Assembly (NCBI GenBank): GCA_902769585.1
Contig: CACXPT010000035.1
Coordinates: forward strand, 1 to 56,561
DNA from: an uncultured bacterium
GTDB lineage: Bacteria; Verrucomicrobiota; Kiritimatiellia; RFP12; UBA1067
Direction: 5' to 3'
Length of the DNA: 56,561 nt
In this document: positions 8,755 through 15,790 of the stretch, piece by piece
How the letters are laid out: each line of letters opens with the position of its first letter
Position numbering within the stretch: position 1 is the first letter of the stretch
Notes under the pieces: generated by a model
Database searches by the model: none
What the model was told of the DNA's origin: nothing
Seen by the model: the letters and a program-made list of their open reading frames with translations, nothing else
Made by a program: the position numbers and the translations under genes

Positions 8755-10520
8755 AGAAGGCTCTTGGGATATCTGTTGCTATGGGCGTTTGGATTGTGTG
8801 CGCCAATACGCCGCCCGCGATCACAAACGTGCGTGCGAGCCAGCGCGAGGGGACGAAGCTCGTTGACATCTATTACGACGCGGCGGATGCCGATGGCGAT
8901 TTGCTGAAGGTGCGCATCGAGATTTCCGACAACGACGGCGCGAAGTATTCTGTGCCGGCGTTCACACTTACGGGCGACATCGGCGAAGGAGTCGCACCCG
9001 GCACGGGCAAGCACATCGTGTGGGACGCCGGCACGGACTGGGACGGCGAGTATTCCGACCAGATGAGAGTTAAGGTCTTTGCCATCGACGCGCAAGGCTT
9101 CCCTGGCATGGAGTGGGGCAACGAAGTTCCGCCCGGTGGTTTTCTCATGGGCCAAGACGGTGGCGCGGAAGGCAGCGGCCCCTCGCGCCACGTGAACATC
9201 CCGTGGAGCTATTGGCTCGGCAAATACGAAGTAACGGCGCAGCAGTATTGCGACTTTTTGAATGCGGCACTAAATCTTGGGTATATCAAAAGGGAAAACA
9301 CAACGAATGTGCTTGCAACCGCAACAATGCCATTTGACTATGCTTGCAAGGAGGAAGCATTGTTGTGCAGTACGGGGGATAGTAAACCTATAAGATGGAA
9401 TGTCAATAAATTTGAATGCACATCAGAGGCATCAAAGAACCTTCCTGCGAATGTTACATGGAACGGCGCTATTGCGTTTGCACGGTTCTATGGCTATGAT
9501 CTGCCTACTGATGCGGAATGGGAAAAGGCGGCACGAGGGCCGGTAAATGGTGGAACGGGAGCACATCTTAAATTCCCATGGGGCAATGAGATATCTTCTT
9601 CATATGCAAACATCACGCCAGAGACGGCTATTACGCCAGTCGGTTTTTACGATGGGAATCAGACTCCTGTTGGTCCAGACACCGTAAATGGCTATGGACT
9701 TTATGATGTCATTGGCAATGCGCCTGAATGGATATTGAGCGGTAACAATGATGTTGAAGATTACCCACAGATAGAATGTCTGACGAACGCAATACATAAT
9801 CCATTCGCGGCAACTAGATCAATGACATTGTCTGGTGGGACATATGGTCCTTCTATCGTTGCTGTTCCAATGGATCGAGGGATAAGGGGTGTCGGCGACC
9901 AGTCAATTTTCATGCGTAGATTTGTGGGCGCTGGATCCGCAACTCCATTCGTACTGGCAAGTATTAGCGCTAGCTATTATAACACTAGCTACACATATTC
10001 TAGTAGTGGTGGCGAACCTATAGGTTTTCGCGTTGTTAGAAGACATGACAGGCCGTTCATCGGGGCACAAGTGCTGGAGGTCGAAGGTTTTAATAGTTGG
10101 CAATTTATGTCATCGTCATACAATACTGCGGCTACAAATGTGACTGAACTCGGGGAATGGGTGTTGGCGGGAGGTGCATCGGTAGAGGAGAATGGAGTGG
10201 ACGATTCGAAATGTATTTGTTTAGTCAATGGAAATAGTTCAAATCTATATCTGCCAATGACTCAGAAACGGTTGTTGGCAGTTCGACTTAAGGTCAAAGC
10301 AAGAAGTGTAAGTAATTCTTCATCTGTGTCTTTATATCGGATAAACAGCAATGGCAGTACTGAACTGCATAATGAGACATCCATAGTAGACTCTAATCTC
10401 GCTGAGGTTCACAATATAACATTGAGTGCCCGAGATGATGATTGCATGAAAAGATATTATTTAAGTGCTAATTCTGTCATTTGCATTGACGATGTTGAAT
10501 TGATAACACTTTCTGAGTAA
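8751..10520 (+). CDS. Secreted formylglycine-generating-enzyme-fold (SUMF1/EgtB-like) protein
   Basis: A 589-residue protein. Residues 1-18 look like a signal peptide, about 20-115 form a beta-rich domain, and about 120-430 are an FGE-sulfatase fold: PPGGFLMG, WLGKYEVTAQQYCDFLN, YDLPTDAEWEKAAR, GLYDVIGNAPEW, LSGGTYG and GFRVVRR. The remaining 150 residues look like a beta-sandwich ligand-binding domain. The paired catalytic cysteines of true formylglycine-generating enzymes are not evident near the LSGGTYG strand, so this is probably not a sulfatase activator. From about 9240 to the end the DNA is much richer in A+T than the first 480 bases, so the gene looks mosaic. It overlaps the upstream gene by four bases. 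Confidence 0.78.
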   Translation: MKKALGISVAMGVWIVCANTPPAITNVRASQREGTKLVDIYYDAADADGDLLKVRIEISDNDGAKYSVPAFTLTGDIGEGVAPGTGKHIVWDAGTDWDGEYSDQMRVKVFAIDAQGFPGMEWGNEVPPGGFLMGQDGGAEGSGPSRHVNIPWSYWLGKYEVTAQQYCDFLNAALNLGYIKRENTTNVLATATMPFDYACKEEALLCSTGDSKPIRWNVNKFECTSEASKNLPANVTWNGAIAFARFYGYDLPTDAEWEKAARGPVNGGTGAHLKFPWGNEISSSYANITPETAITPVGFYDGNQTPVGPDTVNGYGLYDVIGNAPEWILSGNNDVEDYPQIECLTNAIHNPFAATRSMTLSGGTYGPSIVAVPMDRGIRGVGDQSIFMRRFVGAGSATPFVLASISASYYNTSYTYSSSGGEPIGFRVVRRHDRPFIGAQVLEVEGFNSWQFMSSSYNTAATNVTELGEWVLAGGASVEENGVDDSKCICLVNGNSSNLYLPMTQKRLLAVRLKVKARSVSNSSSVSLYRINSNGSTELHNETSIVDSNLAEVHNITLSARDDDCMKRYYLSANSVICIDDVELITLSE

Positions 10521-10539
10521 CACATCGGGCGAGTGACTT

Positions 10540-12240
10540 ATGCTGACGAAAGATGACATCAAGCGGTTGCTGGCCGAGAGCGAGACGGATGCCGTTGAGT
10601 TCAAGAAGGCGAAGGGCGGTGTGTCGGCTTCGTTCTGGGAGTCGTACAGCGCGTTCGCGAACACCGACGGCGGCATTATTGTTTTAGGCGTTGCCGAGAG
10701 TGACGGCAAGTGGACGATTGTCGGCGTGTCCGATGCGGACAAGATGATCGTGGACATCTGGAACGCGGCGAACAATCCGCAGCGCGTGAGCGCGAACGTG
10801 TTGTTCAACCATCAGGTGTACAAGGTCAAATGCGGCAGCAAGGTCGTTATCGTTGTGGAGGTGCCGCGCGCCGAGCGAACGGAGCGACCAGTCTATGTCG
10901 GACGCGATGTTTTTCGCGGGACGTTTCGTCGCAATGGCGAGGGCGATTACCATTGCAGTCAGGAAGCGGTCGAGGCGATGATTCGCGACAAGTGCCCCGA
11001 GACGGCGGACTGCTGTTTGCTGGAGGACATGACGATTGCCGACCTGAACCAGGAGTCGATCGCACGCTATCGCCTGATGTTCGCTCAGTCGAAGCCGGAA
11101 CATGCATGGACGCGGATTCCCGACGACGAGTTTATGGTGAAGATCGGCGCGGCGCGGAAGGATGCCAAGGGCGTGGTGCGTCCGATGCTCGCCGGGCTCA
11201 TCTGCTTCGGCGATTTCGTGACGATATCGAATGTGCTCCCGAATTACTTTCTCGACTACCGAGAAGGCGTTGCGGACGGATCGCGCTGGACGGATCGCGT
11301 TGCCGCGCATGACGCAACGTGGAGCGGTAACATAATCGATTTTTACTTCAGAATATACGACAAGGTCACGTCGTCGGTGAAGGTTCCGTTTCGACTTGAC
11401 GAACGGGGGTTGCGCATCAACGAGACGAAGGTCCACAAGGCGTTGCGCGAATTGCTGGCCAACGCGCTCATCCATGCTGACTACCACGGGCGGCAGGGCA
11501 TCGTCATCGAAAAGCGATTCCGCAGGCTCATGTTCCGCAACCCGGGCTGTCTGCGCATGTCAAAGGAGGCGGCGATTGGCGGTGGCAGAAGCGACGCGCG
11601 CAATTCCCGTATTTTCAACATCTTCGCGCTGATAAACATCGGCGAACGCTCGGGCACGGGGCTTTCTGACATCTACTCAATCTGGAAAGAATATGGCTAC
11701 GAAGAGCCCACGATAACGGAAACCTATCAGCCGGATCAGACAACGGTGACGGTTCAGGTCGAACTTGAGGAAGGTGCAGCTACTTCCCAAGAAAATGCGG
11801 GTGCTACCCAAGAAAAAACAGGTACTACCCAAGAAAATGCAGTAAAAGATGCAGTAACCACCGAAGAAGTGGCACCAAAAACTGGAGAAGTGGCACCAAA
11901 AGACGCGGAGGTTGCGCCAAAGATTGCACCAAAAGATGTTGGCGTTGCACCAAAAATTGCACCAAAAGTCGATGATGTTGCACCAAAAGATGAGGGGTCG
12001 CAGAAAAGTGCAGTAAAAAGTGCAGTAAAAAATATAGTTGCCGATGAGAGTGTTGCAGAGAAGTGCATTACACTTTGGATTTTTCTCAAAGAAGATCCTC
12101 AGAGAACGATAACTAATGCGGTTGAAAGATTGTCCTGGTCTCGGCGTTCAATTGTCTCGTACATAAGTATATTGAAACAGGCAAAGGTACTTGAACATAT
12201 AGGACCATATCATGGAGGCGTCTGGAAGTTTCTGATATGA
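10540..12240 (+). CDS. AlbA_2 (Schlafen-like) domain / ATP-binding regulator with repeat linker
   Basis: A 566-residue protein of the type annotated as ATP-binding or RecG-like transcriptional regulator. Residues 1-120 are an AlbA_2 domain (ESETDAVEFKKAKGG, SAFANTDGGIIVLGV). Residues about 290-400 form a GHKL ATPase-like domain (ALRELLANALIHADYHG, NIGERSGTGLSDIY). Residues about 410-500 are a low-complexity linker of repeating TTQEN and EVAPKDA / KIAPKD units. A C-terminal winged helix follows (RTITNAVERLSWSRRSIVSY). Its stop overlaps the ATG of the next gene by four bases. Related genes occur widely as accessory genes; the targets are unknown. Confidence 0.82.
   Translation: MLTKDDIKRLLAESETDAVEFKKAKGGVSASFWESYSAFANTDGGIIVLGVAESDGKWTIVGVSDADKMIVDIWNAANNPQRVSANVLFNHQVYKVKCGSKVVIVVEVPRAERTERPVYVGRDVFRGTFRRNGEGDYHCSQEAVEAMIRDKCPETADCCLLEDMTIADLNQESIARYRLMFAQSKPEHAWTRIPDDEFMVKIGAARKDAKGVVRPMLAGLICFGDFVTISNVLPNYFLDYREGVADGSRWTDRVAAHDATWSGNIIDFYFRIYDKVTSSVKVPFRLDERGLRINETKVHKALRELLANALIHADYHGRQGIVIEKRFRRLMFRNPGCLRMSKEAAIGGGRSDARNSRIFNIFALINIGERSGTGLSDIYSIWKEYGYEEPTITETYQPDQTTVTVQVELEEGAATSQENAGATQEKTGTTQENAVKDAVTTEEVAPKTGEVAPKDAEVAPKIAPKDVGVAPKIAPKVDDVAPKDEGSQKSAVKSAVKNIVADESVAEKCITLWIFLKEDPQRTITNAVERLSWSRRSIVSYISILKQAKVLEHIGPYHGGVWKFLI
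11770..12030 (+). repeat. Coding tandem repeats in the AlbA_2 protein linker
   Basis: Imperfect short repeats in the DNA (TGCACCAAAA, TGCAGTAAAA, ACCCAAGAAAA) encode VAPK, AVK and TQE units. They join the ATPase-like domain to the winged helix. They are A-rich in contrast to the surrounding gene and are likely to vary in number between strains. Confidence 0.6.
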
Positions 12241-13466
12241 GAGGCGTTGTTGCCAGCGTGATTGCCTTGATGGGTGGTGTTATCTTTGCCGATGATGCCG
12301 TGTCGCCAGTGTTTACCTTTGACGCGCGATACACATCAAGTGGCATCACGCCTGATGCCTGGGTGAGCTATGAGGCGGAGGGGCTCTCGTCACGGTTCAG
12401 CGCGGCGACGGTGACACGTGCGGCAGATGTTAACGGCAACGGCATGCCGGATGAATGGGAGTCGCGTTATGGTCTTGTCGGCGACAATGCCGATGCTGCG
12501 GCCGACCCGGACGGCGACGGGCGGACGAACCTTGAAGAATACAATGCCGGCACGAACCCGATTGTTGCGGAGGACTATCTTGCGTCAGTTGCAACAAGCG
12601 GACGACATGTTGTCGATACATGGATCGAATCGACAGCCGTTGGTGGAGGGGACTTGGTGGAAGTGTGGGGGCTGTCTGGGCTTTTCATGGCCGACACGGC
12701 AGGACGCGCGCCTGATGCCGACAAGGACGGGTTGCCGGACTGGTGGGAGACGCTCTACGGCTTGAATCCCAATGCCGCCGATTCGCATGTCGATTCAGAT
12801 GGCGACGGAAGGACAAATCTCGAAGAATACAATGCGGGGACGAATCCGATTATCTTCAATGACTGGAGTCGATCAATCGCTGAACAGGACAGGTCCTTCA
12901 TCTGCGACACGCATGTCGAATACATCGGCGGCAACCCGACCTTTGATTCCACTTTTGCCGTGATAAAGGTGTCCAACGGATTCGTCTGCGACACTGGCGG
13001 ACTCTACTATGACTGGGATGGCGACGGCATTCCCAACTGGTGGGAGGCGCGCTTCTCGCGGAACGGATCGAAGACGGGTCTTGACGCATCCACTGACGAC
13101 GATGCGGACGGCATGTCCAACTACGGCGAATTCGTGGCCTACACCAATCCAACGAACGGCAACTCGAAATTCACGATTGCGATTGTACCCATGACAGAAG
13201 AGAAACCGGTATCCGACATTCGCCAACTGACAATGATGGCCGCCGGTCGCCGACTGTCGAATGTCGCAGGGTCGGCAAATTTTGCGCTCAAGTGGCAATC
13301 GGCCCAAGGGCGGATTTATTCCGTTTATGCAACGCCCAATCTTTCTGAGGGATGGCCGGAAACGCCAACGGCGGAAATCGTAGGAACTGGCGATGTGCTT
13401 GAATATGCGCCAGAACAGACCGCTGCCGTCCAGTTCTTCAAGGTGTCTGTACGTTTGGCAGACTAA
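12237..13466 (+). CDS. Secreted thrombospondin-type-3 / calcium-binding repeat protein
   Basis: A 409-residue protein with a signal peptide (about 1-19). Three repeats follow of the pattern D-x-D-x-DG-x-x-D-x-W-E, then a YGLN-like stretch and D-x-DGDGRTNLEEYNAGTNP, near residues 62-105, 158-205 and 258-300. Such aspartate-rich loops bind calcium in TSP3 and dockerin-like repeats. The last 90 residues are a separate beta-rich module. Surface or extracellular location is inferred. It overlaps the upstream gene by ATGA and ends 20 nt before nspC, so it closes the accessory block. Confidence 0.75.
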   Translation: MRGVVASVIALMGGVIFADDAVSPVFTFDARYTSSGITPDAWVSYEAEGLSSRFSAATVTRAADVNGNGMPDEWESRYGLVGDNADAAADPDGDGRTNLEEYNAGTNPIVAEDYLASVATSGRHVVDTWIESTAVGGGDLVEVWGLSGLFMADTAGRAPDADKDGLPDWWETLYGLNPNAADSHVDSDGDGRTNLEEYNAGTNPIIFNDWSRSIAEQDRSFICDTHVEYIGGNPTFDSTFAVIKVSNGFVCDTGGLYYDWDGDGIPNWWEARFSRNGSKTGLDASTDDDADGMSNYGEFVAYTNPTNGNSKFTIAIVPMTEEKPVSDIRQLTMMAAGRRLSNVAGSANFALKWQSAQGRIYSVYATPNLSEGWPETPTAEIVGTGDVLEYAPEQTAAVQFFKVSVRLAD

Positions 13467-13486
13467 ACTTTCTGGAGAATACGACC

Positions 13487-14842
13487 ATGCCTAGATACAT
13501 CATCGCGGGGGTGAAGATCCTGCTTGCGCAGAAGGCGTTTTCATGCTTTGAATTGTACCCGCTTGTGGCGAAGTACCTCGACGGCGCGACGGCGAGCGGG
13601 CTTTTCGAGGCGCGGCTTGCGCACGAGGAGATGCCCGGCAAGGAGAACCACGTGTTCGCGCCGGCGTTCCGTGCGGAGGACATGCCGGAACTGCTGCGCG
13701 TCGTCAATCACATCGTGTTCAACTCGCCGCGTCAGGTGGAGAAGTTCGGTGCGATGGCGCGTGCGACGGGTGTGTCGGTGGGGTTGCGGGTGAACCCCGA
13801 GGTGTCCGTGGCCACCACGCCCGCGTACGATCCGTGCCGGGTGGGGTCGCGGCTGGGGGTGACGAGGGAGGGACTGGACGCCGCATGGGGAGGGTCGCAG
13901 TTTACTGCGACCGATGATTCGGACGCAATAAATTGCGTCCCTCCCGTAACTCAACGTCTCAACGTCTCAACATCTCAACATCTCAACTACCTTGAGGGTC
14001 TCCACTTCCACTGCCTGTGCGAGCAGGGGGTGGAGGAGCTGCGCAAGGTGCTGGCGGGGTTTGAGGAAAAGTTCGGCGACCTGCTGCCGCAGATGAAGTG
14101 GGTGAACTTCGGCGGCGGACACCACATCACGCGCGCGGACTACGACGTGGACGGTCTTGTGGAACTGCTTCTGGATTTCAAGCGCCGCCATCCGCACCTC
14201 ACGGTCTACCTGGAGCCGGGCGAGGCGGTGGCGCTCGACGCGGGCACGCTGGAAGCGACCGTGCTCGAGATCCAGCCGCCGGGCGTGGACGGAGTGTCGA
14301 ACGCGATCCTGGACGTGAGCGCAGCCTGCCACATGCCGGACGTGCTGGAGATGCCGTATACGCCGCGGTGTGGTGTTGAGAGGTTGAGAGGTTGCGATGT
14401 TGAGAAGTTGAGAGGTTGTGATGTTGAGAAGGAGAAAAATTCAACGCCTCAACGCCTCAACGTCTCAACGCCTCAACACCCCAACGCCTCAACGCCTCAA
14501 CACCCCAACGCCTCAACGTCTCAACGCCTCAACACCTCAACGTCTCAACGTCTCAACACCTCAACGTCTCAACACCTCAACGCCTCAACACCTCAACATC
14601 ACTACTACCGCTTTGGCGGGCCGACGTGCCTGGCGGGGGACGAGATCGGCACCTATGGCTTCGCCAGTCCGCTCAAGGAAGGGGACACGGTCGTGTTCGA
14701 GGACATGGCGATCTACTCGATGGTGAAGAACAACACGTTCAACGGCATGCCGCTCCCCGATATCGCCGTGCGGCGCAAGTCTGGCGAGATAGAAGTGCTG
14801 CGCCGCTTCGGTTATGCCGATTTCAAGATGCGACTGGGCTAG
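13487..14842 (+). CDS. nspC: Carboxynorspermidine decarboxylase with two translated repeat cassettes
   Basis: A PLP-dependent alanine-racemase-fold decarboxylase of the last step to (nor)spermidine. Key parts are KILLAQKAF (PLP lysine), GLHFHCLCEQ, NFGGGHHIT, YLEPGEAVALDAG, SAACHMPDVLEMPY, GGPTCLAGDEIGTYGF and MVKNNTFNGMPLPDIA. Three departures from the family stand out. About 24 residues between MPRYII and AGVKILL are absent compared with homologues as I recall them. Residues about 134-167 are translated palindromes plus octamers. Residues about 297-371 are a large octamer cassette. Both inserts lie in loops between conserved blocks and keep the frame, so the enzyme may still fold. 451 residues. 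Its partner synthase is 6.4 kb upstream. Confidence 0.88.
   Translation: MPRYIIAGVKILLAQKAFSCFELYPLVAKYLDGATASGLFEARLAHEEMPGKENHVFAPAFRAEDMPELLRVVNHIVFNSPRQVEKFGAMARATGVSVGLRVNPEVSVATTPAYDPCRVGSRLGVTREGLDAAWGGSQFTATDDSDAINCVPPVTQRLNVSTSQHLNYLEGLHFHCLCEQGVEELRKVLAGFEEKFGDLLPQMKWVNFGGGHHITRADYDVDGLVELLLDFKRRHPHLTVYLEPGEAVALDAGTLEATVLEIQPPGVDGVSNAILDVSAACHMPDVLEMPYTPRCGVERLRGCDVEKLRGCDVEKEKNSTPQRLNVSTPQHPNASTPQHPNASTSQRLNTSTSQRLNTSTSQHLNASTPQHHYYRFGGPTCLAGDEIGTYGFASPLKEGDTVVFEDMAIYSMVKNNTFNGMPLPDIAVRRKSGEIEVLRRFGYADFKMRLG
13887..13946 (+). repeat. Two 27-bp palindromic units in nspC (inverted pair)
   Basis: Unit 1 (13887-13913, reading on the minus strand) and unit 2 (13920-13946, plus strand) share the pattern CGGWCGC...GCGWCCCTCCC. 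Each has a near-perfect internal palindrome of about 20 bp (GGTCGC/GCGACC or GGACGC/GCGTCC). They face each other around six bases. The same unit occurs twice in recO at 29285-29341. Confidence 0.8.
13950..13987 (+). repeat. Octamer half-cassette in nspC (right arm only)
   Basis: Four and three-quarter CTCAACNN units (GT, GT, AT, AT) directly follow the palindrome pair. There is no GTTGAG arm and no GGAGAAAA spacer. The translation is QRLNVSTSQHLN, placed just before the conserved GLHFHCLCEQ strand. Confidence 0.85.
14375..14599 (+). repeat. Octamer inverted-repeat cassette, copy 2 (inside nspC)
   Basis: The left arm is seven 8-bp GTTGAGNN-type units at 14375-14430. A spacer GGAGAAAA spans 14431-14438. 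The right arm at 14440-14599 is twenty 8-bp units, mostly CTCAACNN with some CCCAACNN. The spacer and the last left-arm units (14404-14438) are identical to the cassette in carboxynorspermidine synthase. It is translated as LNASTPQ/LNTSTSQ repeats between family blocks DVLEMPYTPR and YYRFGGPTCLAGD. Confidence 0.9.
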
Positions 14843-14978
14843 TGTTTGGTGCCTAGTGCTTGGTGCTTAGTGCTTAGTGCTTGGTGCTTGGTGCTTGGTG
14901 CTTGGTGCGTTGCTTACGCGCCCAAGATTTGCCTGTAAAGCCCGCACTAGGCACTAAGCACTAGGCACCAAGCACCAA
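14840..14978 (+). repeat. Heptamer inverted-repeat cassette between nspC and pyrK
   Basis: The left arm is ten 7-bp units (TGGTGCT/TAGTGCT) at 14840-14909. A spacer of about 34 bp follows. The right arm is five 7-bp units (GCACTAG/GCACCAA) at 14944-14978, the complement of the left. The first TAG of the array is the nspC stop codon. The right arm ends two bases before the TGGTATAAT box of pyrK. The sequence differs from the octamer cassettes but the plan is the same: many short units, a spacer, then complementary units. Confidence 0.88.
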
Positions 14979-14980
14979 TA

Positions 14981-14989
14981 TGGTATAAT
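14981..14989 (+). promoter_or_regulatory. Extended -10 with leaderless spacing (pyrK)
   Basis: TGGTATAAT, then six bases (CTCGCC) and the ATG at 14996. It is a consensus extended -10 with no Shine-Dalgarno sequence and directly abuts the heptamer cassette. Confidence 0.6.
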
Positions 14990-14995
14990 CTCGCC

Positions 14996-15790
14996 ATGGC
15001 AATCAACGAAAAGACGAGGGTCGCGTCGCACGAGCCGGCGGGCCCGGGGTACAGGTTCCTGGTTCTTGACGCGCCGCAGCTGGCGGCGCAGCTCGTGCCG
15101 GGTCAGTTCGTGCATGTGAAGGTGCCCGCCCTCGAGGCGAGCGCGCTCAGGCGTCCGTTCTCGGTGTTCGACGCCGACAACGGACAGGTGACGCTGCTGT
15201 ACAAGAACGTGGGGCGCGGCACGGCCGCGTTGAACACGGTGCAGCCAGGCGAGACCGTGGAGGTGATGGGGCCGCTCGGGCACGGGTTCCCGGAAAAGTG
15301 CAAGGGTGTGCCGCTTCTAGTTGGTGGCGGGTACGGCGTGGCGCCGCTCTACTTCCTCGCGAAGCGACTTCTTGCCGCAGGGATCGGCAAGCCGATCCTG
15401 TTCGTGGGAGGGCGGACGAAGGACGACCTGCTGGCGCTTGACCGGTTCGCGGCGCTCGGCGTGGAGGTGCGCACCGCCACGAACGACGGTTCGGAGGGCG
15501 TGAAGGGATTCGTGACGGAACCGCTCGACGACGCGCTCATCGAGCTGCGGCAGAAAGGCGAGCCGTTCGAGCTGTTCACCTGCGGGCCGGACGGGCTCCT
15601 GAAGGCGGTCGCAATGCGCGCCACAGGTACGGGCATGCCGGGGTGGATATCGATGGACCGCCACATGGTGTGCGGCGTGGGCGCATGCTTCGCGTGCATC
15701 CAAAAGGTCAAGTTGCCGAACGGCGACGTGTTCAACGCGCGCTGCTGCGTGAACGGGCCGGTGTTCAAGGCGGAGGATCTTGTATGGTGA
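14996..15790 (+). CDS. pyrK: Dihydroorotate dehydrogenase electron-transfer subunit
   Basis: A 264-residue iron-sulfur flavoprotein that passes electrons from class 1B dihydroorotate dehydrogenase (PyrD) to NAD+. The FAD-binding part has LRRPFSVFD and GPLGHGF. The NAD-binding part has GGGYGVAPLYFLAKRL. The C-terminus carries the 2Fe-2S cysteines CGVGACFACIQKV and a final RCC. pyrD is not adjacent. The stop codon overlaps the start of the glycoside hydrolase fusion downstream (ATGGTGA), so the two unrelated genes are apparently co-translated. Confidence 0.92.
   Translation: MAINEKTRVASHEPAGPGYRFLVLDAPQLAAQLVPGQFVHVKVPALEASALRRPFSVFDADNGQVTLLYKNVGRGTAALNTVQPGETVEVMGPLGHGFPEKCKGVPLLVGGGYGVAPLYFLAKRLLAAGIGKPILFVGGRTKDDLLALDRFAALGVEVRTATNDGSEGVKGFVTEPLDDALIELRQKGEPFELFTCGPDGLLKAVAMRATGTGMPGWISMDRHMVCGVGACFACIQKVKLPNGDVFNARCCVNGPVFKAEDLVW

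Noticed and set aside
14441..14599. CRISPR or telomere-like array
   Set aside because: Same reasons; the units are 8 bp, without spacers, and continue the reading frame of nspC.
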